Positions 54,123 to 63,940 of a DNA stretch of 64,000 nucleotides are shown piece after piece. This DNA comes from an uncultured Oscillospiraceae bacterium (GTDB taxonomy: Bacteria; Bacillota; Clostridia; Oscillospirales; Ruminococcaceae). Where the stretch lies: contig CAKSZX010000007.1 of assembly GCA_934526065.1 (NCBI GenBank), forward strand, positions 54,189 through 118,188. Reading direction: 5' to 3'. Numbering within the stretch: position 1 is the first letter of the stretch; each line of letters begins with the position of its first letter. Under the pieces are notes generated by a model. It had not been told where the DNA came from. It did not search any database and worked only from the letters and a program-made list of their open reading frames with translations. Both the position numbers and the translations under genes were made by a program.

Positions 54123-54220
54123 AATATGCCGCTTTTTAGGCTGTTTCGGATACGGATATACCGAAAGAGCCTGCCTAAGCGGCAGAAGTTTAAAAAAGTG
54201 GGAAAAAGGGCAACAAAAAA

Positions 54221-54258
54221 ATCCCTCCCGACGGAGAATATACATCGGGAGGGATTTA
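54221..54258 (-). terminator. Terminator of the MMPL-GLUG operon (minus strand)
   Basis: AAATCCCTCCCGA / TCGGGAGGGATTT stem. The A-run on its left side reads as a T-run on the minus strand. Confidence 0.8.
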
Positions 54259-54288
54259 TTGTGCCGAGAAATTGACTAACACAAAATT

Positions 54289-57072
54289 TTATTGGGGTTT
54301 CTTTTCTGTGTTTTGATTTGTATTTTCTTTTGTATCCTGTTTATTTTCTGTGGCGGAAATCCGGGCTTTTGGGGCTTTTTTGCTCTTTGCCTTTTTTATA
54401 ATCCTTTTGATGATAACAATCAGCAAAAGGACAACCGCAACTGCTATTGCAATTATAATTATAAATGTAAAGTCCGGGGCGGGGGTTGTTACAATGGCTA
54501 TTGTACCCGGGTTAGAACTTGTCTTAAACACAAGGTAACTGCCGTCGATTTCTGTTTCAAGTTCTTTAAATCCTTTTTCGCCTTTTTCGTATATCTTGGT
54601 GTATTTATCGCCTAATATACGAACTGTGTGAATTTGGTTTTGATCCGGGAATACTAAGCTAAGCTGTTGTACCACCGTTTCGTCTTCAAGTGGGGAGTAA
54701 GTGGGGGTCAGGTCGTTTACCATAAGCCGTGCGCCCCGGTCAAAGTTGCCCTCTGCAAGAATAAAGGGTTTATCTTCTTCGTCGTCCCGGCGGCGGTATT
54801 CAATGGTGCGCAAAACATCAACATAAACTGCCTCAACGGTTATATTTTCCGTTGCCACATGGTTAAATTCCCGCCAGTGGGCGGAGGTGTCCTCTTTGCC
54901 CGGAATAGCCGGCAAATCATCGTCGGAAATAATATCCCCGTATTGGGCATCTATTTCATCTATTGTCTTGCCGTCAACGGTAAAGCGATATGTAAGGTGG
55001 GTCATAGTCTCCGGCAAATTTTTAATTTTAATAAAGTCTTCGTATGCCATTGACCGGGCTTTGCCCTCATAACTTATTTCGTCTATTGCGCCGTTTACGG
55101 TTTTGGTTTTAAGGTAGCAGTTATTTTCGATTTCGGCATCATCTGCCGTATTACCGGCTATTGCGCCACGGTTTTCCCCTTGGGAATCAAGGGTTATCAT
55201 GGCATAGTTGTTTGAAAGATTGTTGCCGTAACCTGCGATGCCGCCCACATTGTTATTTGCACGAACAGTTGTTTTCACATAGCAATTTGTTATGTCGCTG
55301 TTTGCAAGGCCTGCGATACCCCCGGCATAGTTTACATCTTCACTGTCAACATCTCCGTAGGAGTAGCAGTCGGTGATTAAACCAACTTCTTCAAAGCCGG
55401 CAATGCCGCCCATATTTTCTTTTTTTGCGGCCACTTTGCCGTAGTTTGTGCTGTTGTAAATAACTGATTTAACATTCATTTTAACGCTGAGGGAGAATGA
55501 GCCTACAATGTCCAAATCGTCCTCAGGGTCAAGGTCATTTTCAAAGGCCATAGCCCCTGCGATACCGCCGGAGTTTATATCCGAGAAAATTTCACCGTAG
55601 TTTGTGCAGTTCATAATCTTGCCGGATTCCTCTGTTTTAACCGACAGCTTGCTGTCATCGGTGATAATGTCATCTTTTGAAATTGACATTTCCGATAAAT
55701 CCGCAACGGTGTTTGAAAGGTCTGTAACCCGGCTGTTTAATGCGTTGGCGTTTTTGACCTGGGCATCTGCCTGCCGGGAAGTTTTGCTCCTTATGCTGTC
55801 AAAAGAGGAGATAATTGATTTTAAATTTGCCGTCAAAGCGTCGGAAAGGGCGTTAATTCTGTCATTTGAACTTATGTCTATTGACTGTGTTTCGCCGCCG
55901 AAGCTGAAATCCGGGTCAAGAGGTGAGTTCGGGTCTATGGGCAGAGTTTGAGAGCCGAAGGCCTCGTTCAAAATATCATTGATGTTATCTATGGCACTGT
56001 TGGCTGCGGAATGGATATTGTCGTAGTCGGCTTTTATTGAATCGGAATAGCTGTCTGCACTGTTTATTGAGCTTTCAACGGTTTTGTTAATGGTTTCAAT
56101 CTGTCTGCGGATTTTCTTTAAATAGTCCTCGGAGTAGATAATGTGGGAGAAAGGCTCCATCTGCCCCACAATGCCCCCGGCTTCTTTCCTGGCCTTTATA
56201 TCCCCGTAGTTGGTGCAGTCGATAACAAGGCCGGAGGAAGAACCTGCGATACCGCCGATATTATAGCCGATGTGAATGTAGCCTATATCATGGGTGTTTT
56301 GACATGAGCGAATAACCCCGGTGTTTCTGCCTGCGATGCCCCCTATATCGGTGGTGCTGCCGGAGGCACTGCTTATGTTGCCTATGTCGCTTACGGTTAT
56401 ATCCGAAAGGTTTACTTCATTTTCATCGGTTGTGGTGTTTGTAAGGGCGTTTGCGGTGCAGGCCCGAATTATACCTGCGTTTGTGCCTGCGATGCCGCCG
56501 GCGCAGCTGTCGCCGCTTACCCGGCCGCTTACGCTGCAGCCGTTGATTGTACCGTTTTCGGTATTTGTACCGGCAATAAGGCCTATACTGCTTGTGCCTG
56601 TAACAGCCCCCTTAAATGAACAGTCGGTGATTTTGCCGTCATTTTTGCCGGCAAAACCGCCGGCGTAATCGCCGCTGCCGGTGGGCTCAACATAGCCCTC
56701 TAAGTTAAGGTTCATAACTTCCCCATCTTTGGCAAGGTACCTGAAAAAACCTGAGTAAGAGCCGTTGTAGTGTATAAAAAGCCCCTTTATGGTGTGCCCC
56801 TGACCGTAGAACTTGCCGCAGAAAATCGGCACGCCGTCAAAGTCTATATGGGATAAATCAATGTCCTTGTCAAGATATACCTTTAAATTTTCGGAATAGG
56901 AATCAAGGTGACAATTTTGTGTAAATTCTTTCAGTTCCTCCCGGGTGGAAATGTGAATTTCCCTTGCCTGTGTTGTTTTGGCGTTTTGTACCGGGGCGGC
57001 AAAAACCGTTAAGGTTGCCAAAATAACGGTGAAAACCGTAAGCAAAAAATAAGATAATTTAGTTTTCTTCAT
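54289..57072 (-). CDS. Large GLUG-motif surface protein with C-terminal membrane anchor
   Basis: 927 residues. Signal peptide (about 1-26). A first group of GLUG-type repeats, GGIAGTNAG and similar (about 95-300), probably forms a beta-helix. A Ser/Asp-rich, coiled-coil-like segment (about 310-465), a second GLUG group (about 490-640), Ig-like or beta-rich domains, a membrane helix (about 862-887), and a Lys-rich cytosolic tail follow. It overlaps the MMPL gene by 14 bases, so translation is coupled. The start at 57072 matches the signal peptide; the longer ORF is within MMPL. Confidence 0.83.
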   Translation of the reverse strand: MKKTKLSYFLLTVFTVILATLTVFAAPVQNAKTTQAREIHISTREELKEFTQNCHLDSYSENLKVYLDKDIDLSHIDFDGVPIFCGKFYGQGHTIKGLFIHYNGSYSGFFRYLAKDGEVMNLNLEGYVEPTGSGDYAGGFAGKNDGKITDCSFKGAVTGTSSIGLIAGTNTENGTINGCSVSGRVSGDSCAGGIAGTNAGIIRACTANALTNTTTDENEVNLSDITVSDIGNISSASGSTTDIGGIAGRNTGVIRSCQNTHDIGYIHIGYNIGGIAGSSSGLVIDCTNYGDIKARKEAGGIVGQMEPFSHIIYSEDYLKKIRRQIETINKTVESSINSADSYSDSIKADYDNIHSAANSAIDNINDILNEAFGSQTLPIDPNSPLDPDFSFGGETQSIDISSNDRINALSDALTANLKSIISSFDSIRSKTSRQADAQVKNANALNSRVTDLSNTVADLSEMSISKDDIITDDSKLSVKTEESGKIMNCTNYGEIFSDINSGGIAGAMAFENDLDPEDDLDIVGSFSLSVKMNVKSVIYNSTNYGKVAAKKENMGGIAGFEEVGLITDCYSYGDVDSEDVNYAGGIAGLANSDITNCYVKTTVRANNNVGGIAGYGNNLSNNYAMITLDSQGENRGAIAGNTADDAEIENNCYLKTKTVNGAIDEISYEGKARSMAYEDFIKIKNLPETMTHLTYRFTVDGKTIDEIDAQYGDIISDDDLPAIPGKEDTSAHWREFNHVATENITVEAVYVDVLRTIEYRRRDDEEDKPFILAEGNFDRGARLMVNDLTPTYSPLEDETVVQQLSLVFPDQNQIHTVRILGDKYTKIYEKGEKGFKELETEIDGSYLVFKTSSNPGTIAIVTTPAPDFTFIIIIAIAVAVVLLLIVIIKRIIKKAKSKKAPKARISATENKQDTKENTNQNTEKKPQ

Positions 57073-59599
57073 CTTTTTTATCCTCCCCTTTGTCCGAATT
57101 TTTGTTTTCGTTTTTAGTTTCATCGGCGGGTTTTTCGTCCGGTTTTTCGGCGCCGTCACCTAAAAGTTCGGGTTTTTCCTCCCCTGTGGTTGACATCAAG
57201 GCATTGAGCTGACCTGTGAGAACGCCGTTTACATCTGCGTCGATTACGCCGTTTACATAGCCGCGAACACGACCCTGAATGTAAACTGTACCTTTTGTCT
57301 GCCGGCGGTTGAGTTTTGAAAGACCCTTCATTTCAAAGCTGGTGCGCTCTATGATAGAATCGCCCAAGAGCAAAATCTGGGGCAAAACACCCAAAACCAA
57401 AACAATGGAAATTATTGTGCCTCTGCCCAAACAGGTGCCTATTGCGGCGATAACCGGGTTTGTTGTAAGAACGGAAATAAGCACGCCGGCTACCGCAAGG
57501 ATTGTACCGGAAGTAAAAATAGTAGGGAATGAAACATTCAAAGTTTCAATCATAGCGTCTTTTTTGTCCAATGTCTGTTTAAGCTCGGTATAGTGGGAAG
57601 AAACAACAATAGCGTAGTCGATATTTGCACCCATTTGAATTGAGTTTACTATAAGGTAACCCAAAAAGTACAAAGGTGTGTTTGCAAGGTACGGGAATGA
57701 GAAGTTAATCCAAATACTGCCCTGAATAACAATGATAAGCAGTACAGGCAAGCCTGCGGATTGGAATGTAAACAAAAGAATGATGATAACAAACAGTGCG
57801 GAGAGAACCGAAATTATAAGGTTATCTTCCGCAAAGGAAGAGCCCAGGTCAACGGCGGAGGTGGAGTTGCCTACTATGTAGAAATTGTCGGTGTAATATT
57901 TGCCTACGATTTCGTGCATTTTTGTAAGGAACCGTGCGGTTTCCGGGCTTTCCTCAGGCACTGTCAGGTAGACAACCATACGGCTGTAATCTGTGGATTG
58001 CAGTTGTAACTGGGCTTTTTCAAGCCGGTCAAACAAATCGTCCAAAGTTTTTTGTGTATCGTTGCCCAAGTCGATATTTCCGTCCTTCATTCTGTCCTTT
58101 ACAAACATAAACATATCGTAAAGGGGAACTTTGTAAGACCCTACGCCGTTTAAAAGCCGGCCGTACTGGCTGTTTTCGTTGGCGTATGCGGTGTACAAAA
58201 GGCAGACAACTTCATAGTCCATATCAACCATTTCACTGAACTGCCTTGGGGTCAACTCACTTGTCAAAACATAATCGTCCATTGCCTCAACATTGGAAAG
58301 CCCCTTTGAGGAAGAAACCTCCGGGCATTTGTCCAATTCTTTTAAAATTTCACCCTCGGATGTGTAATCGCCGGCAGGAACTATAATGGCAACCATATTT
58401 TCGGTGCCGTATGTCTTTTTTATTTTTTGATAGGCAATTTGGGATTCCGACTGCTTAACGGTTGTCAAATCGGTGTAAGAGTACCGGTAAGGGCATTTGT
58501 TTGAAAAATACCGGCCGAATGCGATAACCGCAAAGAAGATGAAAGGCACGATTTTATATGTCTTAACATCGAACTTGCCTATTGCCGTGATTTTAGGAAC
58601 AAGGTCTTTATGTACGGTTTTGTCTATCAGGTTGCTGAACAGGATAAGCAAGCCCGGCATAAGTGTGAAAACCGACAAAAGGGAAAGCATTATGGCTTTA
58701 ACCAAAACAACCGCCATATCTCGGCCTATTAAAAAGTGCATGAAAGCCAGGGCAACCAAACCGGCGATAGTTGTAAGGGAAGATGAGGAAATTTCCGGTA
58801 TGGCTTTTGAAAGAGCGTCAATACAGGCTTCTCTCGGAGCTTTTGTCACGTGTTCCGCACGGTAGCGGTGGCACAGGATAATTGCGTAGTCAATGGCCAG
58901 AGCCAACTGCAAAACAACCGTAACCGAGTTGGAAATAAAGGAAATTTTACCGCACAAAAAGTTTGTACCCATATTTAAAAGGGCGGCGGCGCCAAAAGTT
59001 AAAATCAAAACCGGAACTTCTGCGTAGCTGTGGCTGGTTATGGTCAAAACAACCACTATAACCACGGCGGCTATGGCCACAATAACAAGCATTTCGCTTG
59101 CAAGTTGCGCCGAAGAATCTTCCCCAACCGATGAGGACACATAGCTGTCATAAGGGGCTAAAAGTTCTTTTACCTCATTCATGGCGTTTACGGAAATATC
59201 GTCTGCTTCCTCCCCGTCAAAAGTTATGTTAAACAGGGCGGAGGAATCGTGGTAATGTTCCTCGGTGTTTTCAAACTCCACAGAGGTAACCCCGTCAACT
59301 GCCTCTATTTTATCTTTAAGGCGGCAGGCGTTGTCATAAGTGATGTTTGAAACCATTATTCTGCCTGAGCCGTAGGTTACAAAATTGGAATTCATAACAT
59401 CAAGACCCTGTCTTGTTTCGGTGCTCTCCGGCAGGTATGTGGTAATGTCGTTTTCCACCTGAACCCAATTTCGGCTGAAAAAGCAGAAAACAAAGGCAAA
59501 AATATACAAAAGGAAAAATAAATTCCTCTTGTCAACAATGAAAGTGGCAAGGGCTTTTACGCCGCCGCTTTTTTCTTTCACCTGTTCGTCATCGTACAT
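57059..59599 (-). CDS. MMPL/RND-superfamily exporter (YdfJ-like)
   Basis: 846 residues, two RND halves each with a large extracellular loop between helices 1 and 2 and then five helices. In the first half, ALAIDYAIILCHRY carries the conserved Asp-Tyr pair used for proton coupling; in the second, GANIDYAIVVSSHY is its counterpart. The C-terminus is a long acidic/Lys-rich tail (about 790-846). Such proteins export lipids or lipopeptides in monoderms. Translational coupling to a GLUG surface protein suggests a dedicated envelope complex. Confidence 0.9.
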   Translation of the reverse strand: MYDDEQVKEKSGGVKALATFIVDKRNLFFLLYIFAFVFCFFSRNWVQVENDITTYLPESTETRQGLDVMNSNFVTYGSGRIMVSNITYDNACRLKDKIEAVDGVTSVEFENTEEHYHDSSALFNITFDGEEADDISVNAMNEVKELLAPYDSYVSSSVGEDSSAQLASEMLVIVAIAAVVIVVVLTITSHSYAEVPVLILTFGAAALLNMGTNFLCGKISFISNSVTVVLQLALAIDYAIILCHRYRAEHVTKAPREACIDALSKAIPEISSSSLTTIAGLVALAFMHFLIGRDMAVVLVKAIMLSLLSVFTLMPGLLILFSNLIDKTVHKDLVPKITAIGKFDVKTYKIVPFIFFAVIAFGRYFSNKCPYRYSYTDLTTVKQSESQIAYQKIKKTYGTENMVAIIVPAGDYTSEGEILKELDKCPEVSSSKGLSNVEAMDDYVLTSELTPRQFSEMVDMDYEVVCLLYTAYANENSQYGRLLNGVGSYKVPLYDMFMFVKDRMKDGNIDLGNDTQKTLDDLFDRLEKAQLQLQSTDYSRMVVYLTVPEESPETARFLTKMHEIVGKYYTDNFYIVGNSTSAVDLGSSFAEDNLIISVLSALFVIIILLFTFQSAGLPVLLIIVIQGSIWINFSFPYLANTPLYFLGYLIVNSIQMGANIDYAIVVSSHYTELKQTLDKKDAMIETLNVSFPTIFTSGTILAVAGVLISVLTTNPVIAAIGTCLGRGTIISIVLVLGVLPQILLLGDSIIERTSFEMKGLSKLNRRQTKGTVYIQGRVRGYVNGVIDADVNGVLTGQLNALMSTTGEEKPELLGDGAEKPDEKPADETKNENKNSDKGEDKKDEEN

Positions 59600-59813
59600 A
59601 TATTATACTCCTCTCATTTACCCGGTAATCGCCTAATATAATATATGTATTATAAAAAGGCAATTTATGATACACCATTATATCACAGTAAAAGGAATTT
59701 TTGATATACAAAATTAAAAATTTGTCAAAAAATCTGTGATAATTCTATGATAGATTTTTGACAGTTGTGTAAATTTTGCCTTTGCCGATTTTATATGGAA
59801 TATTTTTGTTTAA

Positions 59814-59842
59814 TTGACAAAATAATTGCCAAATGGTAAAGT
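59814..59842 (+). promoter_or_regulatory. brnQ promoter
   Basis: TTGACA (59814-59819), a 17-base spacer, and TAAAGT (59837-59842), 35 bases before the ATG. Confidence 0.65.
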
Positions 59843-59876
59843 ATTTTAATATACAAAAATATTATGGAGAAACTGT

Positions 59877-61184
59877 ATGAAATTAACAAAAGAAAAAATG
59901 TTGCTTATCAGCTTTATGCTGTTTTCCCTGTTTTTTGGGGCGGGGAATTTAATATTTCCGCCCTTTTTAGGGCAGAATGCAGGCAATAAAACGCCCCTTG
60001 CCATGTTGGGCTTTTTGCTGACGGCGGTTGTTTTGCCGGTGCTTGGGGTTATAGTAGTGGCGCAGTTTGACGGTTTGGACAAGCTTGCCGCCAATGCAGG
60101 CAAAAAATTTGCCCTGGTTTTTACGCTTTTAATCTATCTTTCAATAGGCCCAGGCCTTGGCATACCCCGTGCCGCCTCCGTTCCATTTGAAATGGCGGTG
60201 GCGCCCTATCTTCCACAGGGGGCAAACACAAGGCTGTGCATGGTTATCTACTCACTGGTGTTTTTTGTTATCGCCTTTTGGCTGTGCCTTAATCCGGGGA
60301 AGCTGGTTGAGCGCATAGGCCACTTTTTAACCCCCTCATTACTCACCCTTTTGCGGGTTTTGTTTTTCACATTTTTATTTAAGGGCAATGTGGATATAGC
60401 TCGGCCACAGGCGGCATACGCAGGCGCCCCGTTTTTGAAGGGCTTTTCCGAGGGGTACCAAACTATGGACACCATTGCCGCGTTAAACTTCGGTTTGGTT
60501 ATTGCCACAACTCTGCGCTCATTCGGCATAAATAACGAAAAGGACTTAATAAAGCACACGGTTTATGCGGGACTGTTTGCCGGCAGTATTCTTGCCATGG
60601 TATATATGATGCTCTCTTATATGGGTATGTGCAGTTCAAATGTGTACACAATTCAGGACAACGGGGCATGGACACTGCGCAATATCGTCTATCAGCTTTA
60701 CGGCCCTGTGGGTGCCTACCTGCTGGCGGCTATATTTTCCCTTGCCTGTTTAACTACCTGTGTGGGGCTTATAAACTCTATTTCTCAATATTTTTCTGTC
60801 CTTTTTAAAAAAATAAGTTACCGCAAATGGGTATTTATTATAGTTTCCTTTTCATTTTTAATTTGCAATTTGGGGTTAAACGCCATTCTCGGCATTTCAA
60901 TTCCCATACTTAACGGAATTTACCCTGTTGCCATTGTTTTGATTATTTTGGGCTTGACCCACCGTTTTAATGGGGGAAACAAATTTGCATACCCCATGGT
61001 AATTGCAGGCACAAGCCTTGTAAGCGTTATTTACGCATTGGACGAGGCAGGCTTTTCTGTTGGATTTATCACCAATATATGTAAGAAATTGCCGCTGTAC
61101 TCCATGGGCTTTTGCTGGGTTTGCGTGGCTGCGGTTATGTATGTAATCAGCCTGTTGGCCTTTAAGGTGAAAAACAAAAATTGA
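59877..61184 (+). CDS. brnQ: Branched-chain amino acid carrier BrnQ (LIVCS family)
   Basis: 435 residues, about 12 membrane helices. The N-terminal FSLFFGAGNLIFPP motif is diagnostic for LIVCS carriers, which import Leu, Ile and Val with Na+. The carrier is full-length. Divergent from the MMPL operon. ATGGAG lies close before the start. The ABC-F gene follows after 57 bases, possibly on the same transcript. Confidence 0.95.
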   Translation: MKLTKEKMLLISFMLFSLFFGAGNLIFPPFLGQNAGNKTPLAMLGFLLTAVVLPVLGVIVVAQFDGLDKLAANAGKKFALVFTLLIYLSIGPGLGIPRAASVPFEMAVAPYLPQGANTRLCMVIYSLVFFVIAFWLCLNPGKLVERIGHFLTPSLLTLLRVLFFTFLFKGNVDIARPQAAYAGAPFLKGFSEGYQTMDTIAALNFGLVIATTLRSFGINNEKDLIKHTVYAGLFAGSILAMVYMMLSYMGMCSSNVYTIQDNGAWTLRNIVYQLYGPVGAYLLAAIFSLACLTTCVGLINSISQYFSVLFKKISYRKWVFIIVSFSFLICNLGLNAILGISIPILNGIYPVAIVLIILGLTHRFNGGNKFAYPMVIAGTSLVSVIYALDEAGFSVGFITNICKKLPLYSMGFCWVCVAAVMYVISLLAFKVKNKN

Positions 61185-61241
61185 TTTATATTAAATCCAC
61201 CTCACAGGTGAATTTTGCAAAATTTGAAAGGAATTTTTAAT

Positions 61242-62798
61242 TTGAGTATATTAACGGTAGAAAATTTATCTCACGGCTTCGGCGACAGAGCCGTGTTTGA
61301 AAATGTGTCTTTTCGCCTTTTAAAAGGGGAACACATAGGCCTTGTAGGTGCCAACGGGGAGGGCAAGTCCACATTTATGAATATAATCACCGGGAAATTG
61401 ACCCCGGACGAGGGCAAAATAGAGTGGGCAAAAAATGTAAAGGTGGGTTATCTTGACCAGCATGCGGTTTTAAAACCCGGAATGACAATACGAGATGCCC
61501 TTACATCTGCTTTTGACGACCTTTACGCCATGGAGGAAAGGGCAAACGAGCTTTACTCTCTCATGACGGACTGCACCGAGGCGGAAATGGCCGAATATAT
61601 GGAGGAGGCAGGCACGATACAGGATTTGCTTATGGCCCATGATTTCTATATGACGGACGCCAAGGTGGAGGAGGTTGCCGCCGCACTGGGCTTAAATGAA
61701 ATCGGCCTTGAAAGAGATGTTACACGGCTTTCCGGCGGACAGAGAACAAAGGTTTTAATGGCAAAACTTCTGCTGGAAAAGCCGGATATTCTCCTTTTGG
61801 ACGAGCCTACCAACTACTTGGACAAGGAACATATAGATTGGCTTGTGCGATATTTGAATGATTACGAAAATGCCTTTATTTTGATTTCTCACGACATACC
61901 TTTTTTAAATTCCGTTGTAAATCTCATTTGGCATATGGATAATTTACAGCTTACAAGGTATGTGGGGGATTATGATAACTTCACAGCCCTTTATCGGCAA
62001 AAGCAGGCCCGGTTGGAATCTGCCTACAACAGACAACAGCAGGAAATTGCCCGGCTTAAAGATTTTGTTGCAAGGAACAAGGCGAGAGTATCCACAAGAA
62101 ATATGGCTATGTCAAGGCAGAAAAAATTGGACAATATGGATATTATTCAACTTAAAGAGGAAAAGCCCAAGCCGGAGTTTAATTTTAAATATTCAAAGGC
62201 ACCCTCTAAATTTGTATTTACCTGTAAAGATTTGGTTATCGGTTACGACGAGCCTCTTTCACAGCCGCTGAACTTAGAGATGATAAGGGGAGAGAAAATT
62301 GCCCTTATCGGAGCGAACGGCATAGGCAAAACCACCCTTTTGAAAAGCCTTTTGGGGCTTATAAAGCCATATGGAGGACAGGCGGTAATGGGCGACTATA
62401 CGGATATAGGATATTTTGAACAGGAGACCGCCGGCGACAATAACAACAGCTGTATAGAGGAGCTTTGGAACGAGTTCCCCTCCTTTACTCAATTTGAAAT
62501 CCGTGCCGCCCTTGCCAAGTGCGGCTTGGGGGCAAACCATATCGAAAGTAAGATAAGGGTGCTTTCCGGCGGCGAGCAGGCAAAGGTTCGCCTTTGCAAA
62601 CTTGTGAACCGCCCGTGTAATGTTCTTGTTTTGGACGAGCCCACCAACCATCTTGACCCGGTGGCAAAAGATGAATTGAAAAAAGCCCTTAAAGAATTTA
62701 AGGGCAGTGTGCTTATGGTGTGCCACGAGCCGGAATTTTACGAGGACTGGGTAAGCGATGTTTGGGATTTATCAAAATTCACCACAAAAATCGTTTAA
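61242..62798 (+). CDS. ABC-F ATPase
   Basis: 518 residues, two complete ABC domains with a charged linker (about 230-315: RQQQEIARLKDFV). Both sites are canonical: GANGEGKST, LSGGQ and LLDEPTNYLD; then GANGIGKTT, LSGGEQ and LDEPTNHLD. ABC-F proteins act on the ribosome and some give antibiotic protection; the class cannot be told here. The TTG at 61242 (M-SILTVENL) is chosen because AAAGGA lies 9 bases upstream; an upstream in-frame TTG at 61215 is less well placed. Confidence 0.9.
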   Translation: MSILTVENLSHGFGDRAVFENVSFRLLKGEHIGLVGANGEGKSTFMNIITGKLTPDEGKIEWAKNVKVGYLDQHAVLKPGMTIRDALTSAFDDLYAMEERANELYSLMTDCTEAEMAEYMEEAGTIQDLLMAHDFYMTDAKVEEVAAALGLNEIGLERDVTRLSGGQRTKVLMAKLLLEKPDILLLDEPTNYLDKEHIDWLVRYLNDYENAFILISHDIPFLNSVVNLIWHMDNLQLTRYVGDYDNFTALYRQKQARLESAYNRQQQEIARLKDFVARNKARVSTRNMAMSRQKKLDNMDIIQLKEEKPKPEFNFKYSKAPSKFVFTCKDLVIGYDEPLSQPLNLEMIRGEKIALIGANGIGKTTLLKSLLGLIKPYGGQAVMGDYTDIGYFEQETAGDNNNSCIEELWNEFPSFTQFEIRAALAKCGLGANHIESKIRVLSGGEQAKVRLCKLVNRPCNVLVLDEPTNHLDPVAKDELKKALKEFKGSVLMVCHEPEFYEDWVSDVWDLSKFTTKIV

Positions 62799-62845
62799 TT
62801 CAGGTCAGTCTTTCTACAATAATGTTATAATATAATAAATAAAGA

Positions 62846-62912
62846 AAAATCTCTGTCATTTCCTTTATGAGGTCGCCAAATTTGCGGCACACATAAAGGG
62901 TGACAGAGATAT
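62846..62912. terminator. Long bidirectional terminator between ABC-F and the alarmone synthetase
   Basis: ATCTCTGTCA..CCTTTATG is complementary to CATAAAGG..TGACAGAGAT, giving a stem of about 18 bp around a 20-base loop. It serves two convergent genes. Confidence 0.85.
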
Positions 62913-62915
62913 ACT

Positions 62916-63686
62916 TTATTTAACGGGTGTTTGGGGAATTGCCGGTTGACTTTGGCTTTGAGGGGTTTCTTCTTTTTCCTTGGCCTCCGGCTTATGATTT
63001 TCCAGCTTGTTGCGAACTTCCTGCATTCTCAAATCCATAAGGCTGATTATTTCTGCGCAGTTTACCAATTCGTGGGAAAGTTCCTCCTCCAAGTCCGCCG
63101 GCAGGGTCTTTTTATAGCGAAGTTTATGCTCTAAGCTCCGCCAAAAGTCCATTGCCATTGTGCGAATTTGAACTTCAACTTTCATATTTTTCTTTTCGCT
63201 CCGCAAAAATATAGGTATTTCCACTATTAAATGCAGTGAACGGTATCCGCTGGGCTTCGGGTTTTTAATGTAGTCTTTGCGCTCGATTAGCTTAACATCG
63301 TCCTGCATTAAAAAGTATTCCTCTAATTTGTAAACATCTTCGGGGAATGAGCAAATAACTCTGACGCCGGCAATATCGGTGATATGTTCTTCCAGTGAGG
63401 ACAAAGTTAATGGAATATTCTGCTTTTTGGCTTTCCTGAAAAGACTGTCCATTGATTTTATTCTTGACTTTATGCTCTCGATAGGGTTGCGGTCGTACTG
63501 AATGGAAAGTTGTTCGTTTAAAACATTAAATTTTGTTTCGATTTCCATGGCTGCGCAGCGATAATACGCAATAAGGGTTTCAAAGGGTTCTCGCTGCATT
63601 TGTACCATATCTAAAATTTTGTCATTTAATAGGCTGCCTGCGATGCGAGATATTCTTTCTGATTTTGTCAAATCGTCTATATTCAT
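62916..63686 (-). CDS. Small alarmone synthetase (RelQ/YjbM-like GTP pyrophosphokinase)
   Basis: 256 residues with a single RelA/SpoT synthetase domain (about 45-205). Motifs: DIAGVRVIC, KNPKPSGYRSLHLIVE, VEVQIRTMAMDFW and LEHKLRYK. There is no hydrolase, TGS or ACT domain, so it is a small alarmone synthetase that makes (p)ppGpp from GTP or GDP and ATP. The C-terminus is a helix plus a disordered Gln/Pro tail. It is divergent from the rRNA promoter at the right edge, a suggestive but unproven pairing of stringent response and rRNA genes. Confidence 0.92.
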   Translation of the reverse strand: MNIDDLTKSERISRIAGSLLNDKILDMVQMQREPFETLIAYYRCAAMEIETKFNVLNEQLSIQYDRNPIESIKSRIKSMDSLFRKAKKQNIPLTLSSLEEHITDIAGVRVICSFPEDVYKLEEYFLMQDDVKLIERKDYIKNPKPSGYRSLHLIVEIPIFLRSEKKNMKVEVQIRTMAMDFWRSLEHKLRYKKTLPADLEEELSHELVNCAEIISLMDLRMQEVRNKLENHKPEAKEKEETPQSQSQPAIPQTPVK

Positions 63687-63754
63687 TATAAATTTTTCCT
63701 GTCATTATTTTATTTCCCTTATATGGTATCAAAATATTTTGCACAATTTGTGAC

Positions 63755-63908
63755 AAAACAAAATAAAGCATTTTTTGCGGCAAATCCCCGCAAAAAGAGG
63801 GCTAAATCGACAAAAAAGCGAAGAAAAGAGTGAAAAAGGTTGCAAAAAGCCCAAAAAATGATGAAAAAGCTGTAAAAAAAGTAGAAAAAAGGTAAAAGCT
63901 GCGAAAAA
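63755..63908. other. A-tract-rich DNA upstream of the rRNA promoter
   Basis: Runs of A (4-7 bases) recur roughly once per helical turn on the plus strand right up to the -35 box. This would curve the DNA and resembles an extended UP element. An ORF on the opposite strand is low-complexity and not credible. Confidence 0.5.
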
Positions 63909-63911
63909 CAG

Positions 63912-63940
63912 TTGACAATCCGGGGTGAATGAGCTATAAT
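63912..63940 (+). promoter_or_regulatory. rRNA operon promoter (right edge)
   Basis: TTGACA (63912-63917), a 17-base spacer, and TATAAT (63935-63940). The leader contains CTGTCAGC..GCTGAC and CCTTGAAAATTGAACAA, a sequence typical of the region before 16S rRNA in Bacillota. The 16S gene itself would lie beyond the window. Confidence 0.75.
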
